Source of the DNA: Flavobacteriales bacterium
GTDB taxonomy: Bacteria; Bacteroidota; Bacteroidia; Flavobacteriales_D; Sanyastnellaceae
DNA: 40,839 nt
NCBI GenBank assembly: GCA_016780385.1
Contig: JADHLY010000014.1
Coordinates: forward strand, 1-40,839
Reading direction: 5' to 3'
Numbering within the stretch: the first letter of the stretch is position 1; each line of letters begins with the position of its first letter. The notes beneath the pieces are model-generated. The model worked only from the letters and a program-made list of their open reading frames with translations. It ran no database searches and was not told the origin of the DNA. Shown here piece by piece: positions 11,801 to 17,194 of the stretch. Made by a program: the position numbers and the translations under genes.

Positions 11801-14800
11801 AACTACAGCGCCTTGGCTGACGTGGACAATGGCAACTGCATCCTTTTGGGATGCACGGACCCCGCGGCGATCAACTTCGACCCCACGGCCACTTTGGATG
11901 ACAACAGCTGCCAAGTCTACGGCTGCACCAACCCCTTGGCGGTCAACTTTGCTGCCAATGCGGTAGTGGACGACGGCACTTGTGTCATCGCGGGATGCAC
12001 CAACCCCTTGGCCATCAACTACAGTGTCGTGGCGACCACCGACGACGGTTCATGTATCGTGCTGGGATGTACCGATCCCATTGCCGACAACTACAATGCG
12101 GATGCCAACATCAACAATGGTTCCTGCGTGATCGGCGGATGTACGCTCTCGTTTGCCACGAACTACAACCCTCTTGCGACGTACGATGATGGCAGCTGCC
12201 TGATCTACGGTTGCACGGACCCCGCCGCCTTGAACTACAACTTCTTTGCGACCCTGGACAACGGCACCTGTTTGTTTGCTGGCTGTTTGGACCCTGAAGC
12301 GGACAACTACAATCCGGACGCCACCTTTGACACGGGCGACTGTGACTACCTCGGTTGTACCGACACCGGTGCGGCCAACTTCGACGCTGACGCCAATACT
12401 GACGACGGTTCCTGCTTGTACCCCGGTTGCACCGATCCGGCGGCTTCCAACTACGATGCCGATGCCAACAGCGAGGACGGCAGTTGCATCTACCTCGGCT
12501 GTACGGATGAGACGGCTTGTAACTATGATGCGACGGCCAACGCGGACGACGGAAGCTGTGACTTCGTGTCCTGCTTGGGATGTATGGACCCCGCAGCGTG
12601 TGATTACGACGCGGAAGCGACCCAAGACGACGGTTCCTGTTCTTATCCCGTGGACCTCTATGGGGTCGATTGGCTGGATTGCGCGGGCGCTTGCCTCCAA
12701 GATACCGATGGCGATGGCGTTTGTGACGAAGAAGAGGTGGCGGGTTGTACCAACGCCATCGCGGTGAACTTCAATCCCGATGCCACCGATGAAGACGGCT
12801 CTTGTCAAATCGAGGGCTGCACGGATTCCACCGCTGCCAACTTTGATGAGACCGCCAACCTCGACGACGGCACATGCCTGTATCCCGGTTGCACGGACAT
12901 CGCGGCCGACAACTACGATGAAGGGGCCAACAGTGATGACGGCTCGTGTCTCTACTTCGGTTGCACGGATCCCGAAGCCGACAACTTTGACGCGGGTGCC
13001 AACAGCGAAGACGGCACTTGCTTGTACTTCGGCTGCACGGACGCTGAGGCGGACAACTATGACGCCGGCGCCAACAGCGACGATGGCTCGTGCTTGTACT
13101 TCGGATGTACCGATGCATCGGCGGACAACTTCGACGCCGGCGCCAACAGCGACGATGGCTCATGTCTGTACTTCGGATGCACGGACCCCGCCGCCAACAA
13201 CTTTGTAGCTGGTGCCAACAGCGACGATGGCTCCTGTCTCTACTTTGGCTGTACGGACGCTGAAGCGGACAACTTCGATGCTGGGGCCAACTTCGACGAC
13301 GGTACGTGCGAGTACTTCGGTTGCATGGATCCTGAGGCTTCCAACTACGACGCTGGCGCCAACGTGGAAGATGGGTCCTGCACCTATCCCGGTTGTACAG
13401 ACAGCTTCGCGGACAACTTTGACCCTGGAGCTAACCTCGAGGACGGCTCTTGCGATTACCTCGGTTGTACCGATTCCGGGGCCATCAATTACGATGACTT
13501 CGCCAATGTGGATGACGGCAGTTGCTTGTTCCTGGGTTGTACCGACCCTGAAGCCGACAACTACGACCCCAATGCGAACTACGAAAGTGGTTTGTGCGAG
13601 TATGAGGGGTGCACGGACCCCGAGGCGGACAACTACGATCCCGAGGCCAACGTCAACAACGGTTTCTGTGTCTATGTGGGATGTACCGATGCCGAAGCGG
13701 CCAACTACGATGCAGGAGCCAACACCAATGACGGCTCATGTCTCTACGGCGGTTGTATCGACCCTGCCTACCTCGAATACGATGCCACGGCAGATGTAGA
13801 CGATGGCTCTTGCCAGACGCTCATTGTCGAAGGCTGCACGGACCCCGACTTTACCGAGTTCGACCCTGCGGCCAACGTGGAGGATGGCTCCTGTGCTACT
13901 GCCGTGGTGCTCGGTTGTACCGACCCGAACTTCCTGGAGTTCGATCCGGAAGCCAACACCTTTGATGGCAGCTGCGCCACGCCTGTGGTGACCGGTTGTA
14001 CCGACCCGAATTTTGTGGAGTACAACCCCTTCGCAAACACCGATGATGGCTCCTGCGCTACGCCGGTTGTGGAAGGCTGTACCGATGCCAACTACCTGGA
14101 ATTCGATGCAGCGGCCAACACCGATGACGGTTCTTGTGTCACGCCAGTGCTCACGGGCTGTATGGAGAGTGAGGCGTGCAACTACAACCCCTTGGCCAAT
14201 ACGCCTGACACCTGCGATTACCCTGTGGATGTCTACGGCATTGACTACGTCGATTGTGCAGGCCTGTGTCTGAACGACCTCGATGAAGACGGGGTCTGTG
14301 ACGAGGATGAGGTACCCGGCTGTATGGATGACGCCGCGGTCAACTTCGACCCGGAAGCGACCGATGAAGATGGCTCTTGTCTTTACCCCGGCTGCACGGA
14401 CCCCTTGTACCTCGAGTACGATGCGGATGCCGATGTGGACGACGGTTCTTGTGTCACGCTGGTGGTCGAGGGCTGCACCGATGCCGATTACATCGAATTC
14501 GATCCCGCGGCCAATGTGGACGACGGCTCTTGTACAGTATTGGTCTCCTTGGGCTGCACTGACTCTGATGCCTGCAATTACAGCGGTGGATACAACACCG
14601 ATGATGGCAGCTGTATCTACCCGGAGGACATCTACGGCGGCGACAACGTGGATTGCTTCGGCAACTGCTTGAATGATGCCGACGGAGACGGTGTCTGTGA
14701 TGAAGACGAGCTGGCGGGTTGCACGGACCCTGCGGCATGCAACTTCACCCCGTTCTTGACGGAGGATGACGGCAGCTGTGAATTCTGCTCCTGCTATGAG

Positions 14801-16069
14801 CCTGAGTGGCTCCCCGGTCCGGACTCCTTGTACTTCGAGAGCGACAGTGCAGGCTACGGAATCAAGCTACTGCGCGTGGCGGACCACGACGCTGGAGACC
14901 TTGAAGGCTTGTCCACTTATCGCCTCTATGTCACGGGACAGGACCCTGCGGACATGTTGTCCAGTGTCTTTGGCAATGGTGACCTTCCGCTGAACATCAA
15001 CACGTCCACGACGTGGTACCAGGACCCCATTGGTTCCAATTACGGTACGGCCATTAACCCCTTGCTCTTTGGCATCATTCCAACCCTGGCTTACGACAGC
15101 TGGGTGACCATTGGATTGGATGCCATTCCAAACTCAGCCTTGGGGCAGGGTGAGGTGCAAGGTGTGAGCAGCCCCGGACAGAATTGGTTGGCAGCATTCT
15201 CTGCAGGAGGCGGCATCGACATCGACGACGCCACCGGCGGAGCGTGGTTTGTCACCAGCGATGTGACCAACGGCATCATGGATGAAGGCCTCGAAGTCCT
15301 CATCGGCCAATTCACGACCGACGGTGTGATCTCAGGTACCCTCAACTTCCAGCTCTTTCTGGGCGGCGACGTGGATGCAGATATCCGTCCTTCGGTCAGC
15401 TTCTCTTCAGAAGACATGGCACCGAGTCTGTATTCCATGTGCGGATGTACGGATGAAGGAGCGGGCAACTACAATCCTGACGCCGTCTACGATGACGGCT
15501 CTTGCGCCAGCGGCCCTGGTTGTACCTATCCGACGGCAGCCAACTACGACGCTGAGGCGGGTTATGATGACGGAAGCTGTGTGTTTGCCGGGTGTACCGT
15601 GGATTTCTATCGCAACTACACCACGTTTGCCACGGTGGATGATGGAAGCTGCTCTGATGCACCGCCTTGTCCCGATTCCAATGGCGACGGCATGATTGGT
15701 GCGCTTGAGATCACAGACCTCTTGGTGTTCTACAACACCGATGGAGGAGGGTGTGGCATCTTCGCGCCATTGACACCGCTTGAAATCGGCGTGGACCCTT
15801 GTGACTTGCCAGGCGCTGATTGTGGCGATCAAGGATGCACCTATGCCAACGCCCAAAACTTTGACCCCGGTGCCACCATCGATGATGGGTCTTGCTTCTG
15901 GACGGGGTGTACCGATCCTACAATGCAGAACTATCAGCCACTGGCCAACCTGGACGACGGCACATGTGTCGCGCCAATCTGTTGGGACTTCGACTTTAGT
16001 GGTTCAGTGGGCATTCAAGACCTCTTGGACTTGTTGCTTCTCTTCAACCAATCCTGCGGAGCAGAATAA
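2897..16069 (+). CDS. Giant secreted protein of 4390 aa with ~113 two-Cys Asp-rich repeats, five large modules and dockerin-like C-terminus
   Basis: The ATG at 2897 gives a signal peptide (MNRLITLLFCLVSVALAHGQ); an in-frame TTG 8 codons upstream does not improve it. After the signal come, in order: module A1 (residues ~21-215), 3 short units, a cupredoxin-like domain (316-421), 6 units, module A2, 16 units, A3, 33 units, A4, 50 units, A5, 3 units, a dockerin-like loop, 2 units and a second dockerin-like segment. A typical unit is 24 aa: GCTD, x2, A, x, NYD, x2, A, x2, DDGSC, with two Cys each, probably disulfide bonded. Twelve units carry an insert with a thrombospondin-type-3-like DxDxDGxCDxxE stretch that should bind calcium. 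No type B T9SS domain ends the protein. It is probably a very long extracellular rod or surface layer component. The repeat type occurs in secreted proteins of marine Bacteroidota; its function is unknown to me. Followed by a strong terminator. Confidence 0.95.
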   Translation: MNRLITLLFCLVSVALAHGQGPAYGLSVEVVAEHDSGPLAGMTTYQIFMDCVYADDIVSSVSGDAIFPMDLSTTTTFYQDALGAATPNAVNPLLFGFFPDLAYDTWVTVGISQQPDAAAGEGEISTVESPTQAWVAAFEAGGNLVMDDATGGAWFVTQNYSNGLAGDDLKVLLAQVTTDGEISGTFLVQVFEHGVGASDLRFHLSFDGTDGSGATGCTDPDADNYNSGVAEDDGSCLYGGCTDAAACNYDVAANDDDGSCAFPDPFRDCAGVCLSDSDEDGVCDEEEVAGCTDATAWNYDDAATDEDGNCIYFNACDIDADAVVMVSSFDYDPAVLSLEVGATVVWVNVGGLHNVNATTDQLTGLPFDNPQPFTIPAVLGSTEGTCLGSFTFTVPGIYNYNSSVSNQASLGMTGTIVVGTGGCNDEDATNYDATAEFNDGTCIYDGCTDASASNYDPDAVIDNGTCIYPGCTDTEAANYDAGANENDGSCLYPGCTDLAAANYDVQANTDDGTCFYLGCMDPTACNYDATADTDDGSCADALDTWGVDYLDCDGICLNDADEDGVCDEEEVLGCNDVTACNYDGLATENDGTCDYCTCAGNGTDTTWIQGDTLTQLTFTDDTSGYAVDVEWVTTHTGGVLDGMSTYRLYVVANAPEDLLSSCYGNSNNPLVIGSTAPLYQDAFGSTFGTGINPLLLPAFPDVAYDSWVTIGLDQTPPPGYSNVQSAQSPSQNWIADFDAGGELRMDDAVGGAWFVTSSNLNGVPDAELRVLVAQFTTSGVVSGTLPIQIFPLGNGSEEERAAFTFTTEGLGQPELTAVVSTGGTGGNNCGCLDPEADNYDADAAFENGTCLYSGCTNANALNYDAGANVDDGSCVVPGCTNPEADNYDPEANQNNGSCVISGCTYNDASNFDPTANVDDGSCIYFGCVDPTADNYDPTSNTDDGSCLYLGCTDPEADNFDAGANQNDGTCEFLGCTIPVAANYDADANVDDGSCIFPGCTNPEATNYDITANEDDGTCILEGCLDENASNYDEDANSDDGSCTYPGCTDSGAVNFNPGANLDDGTCVFPGCLDSDALNYDPLANLDDDSCQYGGCLDAEAVNFDATADVDDGSCVYSGCTDAAASNFDSTASLDDGSCIYPGCTDNSALNYDLLANEDDGSCQYGGCMDPGACNYDAAADVEDGSCTYPISLNVDCNGDCLNDADGDGICDEDEFSGCTDETACNFNPDMTEDDGSCEYCSCASDGAAGLDVYDYETNQSGYGLRLIRVADHTGGALDGMTTWRVIATVSHPDDMLSSAYGNEGLPLQISSTAPFYQDVLGSTFASGVNPLLLSSFPDLAYDSWVTIGIEGTPDAAAGEGAVQSAQSPGQNWIIGFDAGGEILMDDATGGAWFVTNVYTNGIAGDDLEVLLGQFTTAGELSGVLNYQVFIEGSGENDVRVTANFSTADLAGVAPPPCGCTDTTADNYDASAVYEDGSCVTAGCTDAAADNFNPLANVDDGGCLFSGCTDEAAFNYDPSANDDDGSCIFFGCTNPDAANYDADANFDNGSCIVYGCTISGAENYNPAATDNDGSCIFVGCTNADASNYDPLASIDDGSCVVPGCTDAQATNYNPDATFNNGSCEYLGCTDEAACNYDALALTDDGSCQYPSDIYDSEEYDCNGECITDTDGDGICDAFEVLGCTEVMACNYFGATDDDGSCEYLSCAGCSDAEADNYEPGALIANDDLCEYLGCTSPAADNYDSEANVNDGSCIFSGCTDPAADNYDPQANLDTNCIYLGCINPAADNYDAEANTNDGSCVFTGCTDPNADNYNPQANSDSNCLYLGCLDADASNFDPTANTEDGSCVYLGCTDDAACNFSATANTDDGSCSYPASASVDCNGDCLLDTDGDGVCNPDEIPGCLLPGACNYNPDATDAGVVCDYTACAGCTDPTADNYDVTATLPSGDCQYLGCTDPEADNFAPGANVDDGGCSYGGCTDPAAYNYDSNASLDDGSCLYAGCVDPDACNFDENADTDDGTCTYPAPEYTCLGYCISDYDGDGICDAFEVPGCTAPSACNYEATATENNGSCEWTSCVGCTDAAADNFSPTALTDDGSCEFGGCTDPTAVNYETQSTYNDGTCLYGGCTDNGACNFTAGANYDDGSCEYLSCAGCMVLIACNYDPTASIYNDAVCDFASCCGDPAADNYDADISNLLVEGCLYGGDAPAAEVTGCDLSFACNFGDPVNDCGFASCAGCIEEGACNYDDAATLAITCLYPEDLYDADFVDCDGACLNDVNENGICDEIEPSGCTDPSACNLNQQASFDDGSCEYLSCAGCTVEAACNYDATATVNDGGCDFDSCAGCLDEVACNYDATAVLDNGTCIYAQPEYDCAGVCLEDTDSDGICDAFDEPVFGCNDAAACNYDALVTDNDGSCDFCSCFITTSDTEGYGVEVEVVAEDGVPGYTTYRVYATTPSSDDFVSAITGLAGTPLEVQTTGEFWQSGIGGVTPSVITELLIGFIPDLAYDSWVTVGLDHKANANQGEEDAATVSGVSPSWTVAFENGDDILINDGTGGGWYVLNSAVNGISGDDQRVLLGQFTTDGDLSGSMRIQVFPGGDAEADLRYIATFGAPDCGCTDPDALNPDLDAAYDDGSCQYPGCTDDEADNYDAGADVDDGSCIYSGCTDPAADNYDAQATVFDGSCIFFGCTDPLAGNYDALANTNDGSCDYTGCTSPSASNYNPIATVDDGSCQFDGCTDAEAANYEPGANNDDGSCLYPGCTNPAADNYDVQANVPDGSCVISGCTDAEAANYDADANNDDGSCAFLGCTDEGADNFDAQANSDDGSCLYGGCTQMGACNYDPSANADDGSCTFPEDLFGADNVDCTGACNNDADEDGVCDEDEVLGCMDETACNFSADATDDDGSCESLSCAGCTDPEADNYDVEASIEDGSCVISGCTYSTAANYNPDATVEDGSCSFGGCTNPDAINYSALADVDNGNCILLGCTDPAAINFDPTATLDDNSCQVYGCTNPLAVNFAANAVVDDGTCVIAGCTNPLAINYSVVATTDDGSCIVLGCTDPIADNYNADANINNGSCVIGGCTLSFATNYNPLATYDDGSCLIYGCTDPAALNYNFFATLDNGTCLFAGCLDPEADNYNPDATFDTGDCDYLGCTDTGAANFDADANTDDGSCLYPGCTDPAASNYDADANSEDGSCIYLGCTDETACNYDATANADDGSCDFVSCLGCMDPAACDYDAEATQDDGSCSYPVDLYGVDWLDCAGACLQDTDGDGVCDEEEVAGCTNAIAVNFNPDATDEDGSCQIEGCTDSTAANFDETANLDDGTCLYPGCTDIAADNYDEGANSDDGSCLYFGCTDPEADNFDAGANSEDGTCLYFGCTDAEADNYDAGANSDDGSCLYFGCTDASADNFDAGANSDDGSCLYFGCTDPAANNFVAGANSDDGSCLYFGCTDAEADNFDAGANFDDGTCEYFGCMDPEASNYDAGANVEDGSCTYPGCTDSFADNFDPGANLEDGSCDYLGCTDSGAINYDDFANVDDGSCLFLGCTDPEADNYDPNANYESGLCEYEGCTDPEADNYDPEANVNNGFCVYVGCTDAEAANYDAGANTNDGSCLYGGCIDPAYLEYDATADVDDGSCQTLIVEGCTDPDFTEFDPAANVEDGSCATAVVLGCTDPNFLEFDPEANTFDGSCATPVVTGCTDPNFVEYNPFANTDDGSCATPVVEGCTDANYLEFDAAANTDDGSCVTPVLTGCMESEACNYNPLANTPDTCDYPVDVYGIDYVDCAGLCLNDLDEDGVCDEDEVPGCMDDAAVNFDPEATDEDGSCLYPGCTDPLYLEYDADADVDDGSCVTLVVEGCTDADYIEFDPAANVDDGSCTVLVSLGCTDSDACNYSGGYNTDDGSCIYPEDIYGGDNVDCFGNCLNDADGDGVCDEDELAGCTDPAACNFTPFLTEDDGSCEFCSCYEPEWLPGPDSLYFESDSAGYGIKLLRVADHDAGDLEGLSTYRLYVTGQDPADMLSSVFGNGDLPLNINTSTTWYQDPIGSNYGTAINPLLFGIIPTLAYDSWVTIGLDAIPNSALGQGEVQGVSSPGQNWLAAFSAGGGIDIDDATGGAWFVTSDVTNGIMDEGLEVLIGQFTTDGVISGTLNFQLFLGGDVDADIRPSVSFSSEDMAPSLYSMCGCTDEGAGNYNPDAVYDDGSCASGPGCTYPTAANYDAEAGYDDGSCVFAGCTVDFYRNYTTFATVDDGSCSDAPPCPDSNGDGMIGALEITDLLVFYNTDGGGCGIFAPLTPLEIGVDPCDLPGADCGDQGCTYANAQNFDPGATIDDGSCFWTGCTDPTMQNYQPLANLDDGTCVAPICWDFDFSGSVGIQDLLDLLLLFNQSCGAE
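3842..4159 (+). other. Cupredoxin-like domain with degraded copper site (inside the giant protein)
   Basis: Residues ~316-421. The segment VGATVVWVNVGGLHNVN and the end GIYNY...LGMTGTIVV match the plastocyanin-like fold. His353 and Met412 are present. The Cys and second His expected in the ligand loop before the Met are replaced by Ser402 and Gln407, so copper binding is unlikely. It sits between short units 3 and 4 and occurs only once. Confidence 0.6.
12887..13318 (+). repeat. Six near-identical 72-bp tandem units
   Basis: Units 86 to 91, exactly 6 x 72 bp. The core DAGANSDDGSCLYFGCTD returns almost unchanged, and the DNA is also similar (gacgccggcgccaacagcga recurs). Other units differ far more, so this block looks like a recent tandem expansion. 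Confidence 0.85.
13751..14155 (+). repeat. Five 81-bp variant units (27 aa) with YLEYD/FxEFD core
   Basis: Units 98 to 102 are 27 aa long. The usual AxNYD is replaced by an aromatic-Leu-Glu-Tyr/Phe-Asp core (YLEYD, FTEFD, FLEFD, FVEYN, YLEFD), and the linker is extended (CATPVVT/E-like). Units 105 and 106 (about 14393-14553) are of the same type. One such unit also occurs in the truncated relative at the right end. Confidence 0.85.
15668..16057 (+). other. Two dockerin/EF-hand-like segments at the C-terminus of the giant protein
   Basis: Segment 1 (15668-15754) reads C-P-DSNGDGMIG, x4, DLLVF...C. Segment 2 (15980-16057) reads C-W-DFDFSGSVG, x2, DLLDLLLLF...SC and ends the protein. Both have the Asp-rich calcium loop followed by a Leu-rich helix, as in dockerin type I. 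Two short units lie between them. The same segment ends the protein encoded at 39491-40839. Confidence 0.7.
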
Positions 16070-16097
16070 CCAAAACCGCCAAATTGCCTCGCTTGGG

Positions 16098-16129
16098 TGG
16101 GCGCTCCTTCTGGGGCGCCCATCTTTTTT
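16098..16129 (+). terminator. Strong rho-independent terminator of the giant protein gene
   Basis: A 10-bp stem (TGGGCGCTCC with GGGGCGCCCA, one T-G wobble), TTCT loop and TCTTTTTT tail, 29 bp after the stop codon. The tail is only on the plus strand; the convergent operon ends at 16148, so the hairpin may still mark its end. Confidence 0.9.
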
Positions 16130-16147
16130 GCCCGGTTTTGTGGGACG

Positions 16148-17194
16148 CTACCGCGACCCCATTGGTGTCGCCCCCGTGAAGTCGGGGTTCCATGTCACAC
16201 CGACGGCCCAGCCTTGGGCAGCAGGAGAGGGGTGCCCCATCGGTAGTCCCGGCGCCAACCAAGCGGTGAGTTCGCCATGTTGCCAGGTAAGGGGGGTGCG
16301 CAAGACGCCATCCGATCTCCAAATGAGCCCCAGTTCGAAATGGTGACCCAAGCTGTTGCGCGTGTAGCGCGAGGTGGTGCCCCAGCTTTTACCGATGCCA
16401 GTTCCCACTTCGATGAGGTGGCTCTTTCCTTGCCAAGCGCCGCGGAGCCAAGCCCGCCCATCCAATGCGCCATTTCCCAACTGCCCTAGCGTCTCCACCC
16501 ATCCTGAAAGGGTTCTGCGCACGGTATCGGCATGGGTGGTCATGAAATGGGCTGTGGTGATGGGCAATACATGGTGCAGGCTCACTGCACCTTGGAATCG
16601 CGGGCCTTGCCCGCTGCGCTGTTGGTGTTGCCAGGCAAAGCCAACGGCGACTTCAGGTGAGAGCCCTGCTCCGGCAACGAGGCCATCGGGCTCTCCGGTT
16701 GGGGCCGCAGGATTGTAACCGCCCGAACCGTATTGCTGGTCCCAGGACCACTGCCTGCCGTCGAGCACCCATCCCCGCACGCCAATTCCTATTCCCGCGC
16801 TTCCCTTCCAATCCTGAGCCAGGGGCACCTTGATGGCCGCATGGAGGGCATGCCGCATTTCATTCCAACCTTGACCTGCTGCATGGATCCGGTTGGAGAG
16901 CCCGAAAGACCAGTTGCTGATGTTATTGCCCCATCCACCGCCTTTGGGCTGAGGCGTCCATCCAATGCCCAGCCATTGGTCGTTCATTGCGCCTGAGCCG
17001 CCTGTCCAACGGTTGGCGTGTTGCATCCCACAAGCAAATGGGGTGTCTCCAAGTGCCCACGCCGCAGGATGTTCGATGCCAGGGAGTCCCCCCGTCCAAG
17101 GGGCCATGGATTCCTGAGCCGCCATGCGCAGGCTCCCTGTAGAGAGCAGGGCCACGGACATCCACCCGCAGATTTGGACTGCACCTTTCGTCAT
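16148..17194 (-). CDS. PorP/SprF family type IX secretion membrane protein
   Basis: 348 aa. The start at 17192-17194 overlaps the stop of the upstream adhesin gene (ATGA) and gives a signal peptide (MTKGAVQICGWMSVALLSTG, cleaved near RMAAQES). The rest is Gly/Trp-rich with alternating beta segments, as in an outer-membrane barrel, and has the PorP/SprF character (PFACGMQHANRW near the N-terminus, GHHFELGLIWR and AVGVTW near the end). Family members bind or anchor T9SS cargo that carries a type B C-terminal domain. The gene directly before it encodes exactly such a cargo, so the two are probably partners. An in-frame extension upstream would overlap the adhesin by over 200 bp and was rejected. 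A slightly divergent family member; the operon position strengthens the call. Confidence 0.78.
   Translation of the reverse strand: MTKGAVQICGWMSVALLSTGSLRMAAQESMAPWTGGLPGIEHPAAWALGDTPFACGMQHANRWTGGSGAMNDQWLGIGWTPQPKGGGWGNNISNWSFGLSNRIHAAGQGWNEMRHALHAAIKVPLAQDWKGSAGIGIGVRGWVLDGRQWSWDQQYGSGGYNPAAPTGEPDGLVAGAGLSPEVAVGFAWQHQQRSGQGPRFQGAVSLHHVLPITTAHFMTTHADTVRRTLSGWVETLGQLGNGALDGRAWLRGAWQGKSHLIEVGTGIGKSWGTTSRYTRNSLGHHFELGLIWRSDGVLRTPLTWQHGELTAWLAPGLPMGHPSPAAQGWAVGVTWNPDFTGATPMGSR

Larger units (their letters stand above)
2957..15442 (+). repeat. Five dispersed copies of a ~190-200 aa module (A1-A5) in the giant protein
   Basis: Copies lie at about 2957-3541, 4763-5380, 6674-7264, 10178-10738 and 14846-15442 (187-206 aa each). 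All share a start like YGxxxxxVxxH..G.L.GMTTYR, a central FPDLAYDSWVTIGLD-type block and a late GGAWFVT..NG..GDDLxVLxGQFTT stretch followed by SG.L..QVF. Copies 2 to 5 each follow the same pair of units: one with a TSP3-like insert, then one ending in a CxxCxC-type tail (CDYCTC, CEYCSC, CDFCSC, CEFCSC). I do not recognise the domain; it looks like an all-beta fold. Confidence 0.85.
3542..15967 (+). repeat. Array of about 113 GCTD...DDGSC coding units (mostly 72 bp)
   Basis: Counted by hand in the translated protein. The blocks hold 9, 16, 33, 50 and 5 units, separated by modules A2 to A5, the first block also being split by the cupredoxin-like domain. Most units are 24 aa; 12 carry a TSP3-like insert of about 25-30 aa (near 3725, 4575, 6505, 7900, 8560, 9005, 9715, 10030, 11510, 12700, 14280, 14680), and seven are 27 aa. 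Units 51 to 54 (about 9350-9660) are the most diverged and have lost parts of the consensus. Period and codon bias keep several other frames open, which creates false genes on both strands. Confidence 0.93.

Noticed and set aside
3542-15967. CRISPR-like regular spacing of repeats
   Set aside because: The period is 72 bp, repeats are coding and vary at synonymous sites, and there are no spacers or cas genes.
5487-16346. Many long open frames on both strands over the giant gene (e.g. 6005-7177 minus, 9590-10612 minus, 12780-13208 plus)
   Set aside because: The repeat period is a multiple of 3 and codon use is uniform, so stops are rare in several frames. Their translations are low-complexity Arg/Thr/Pro or Val/Gly strings repeating with the units.
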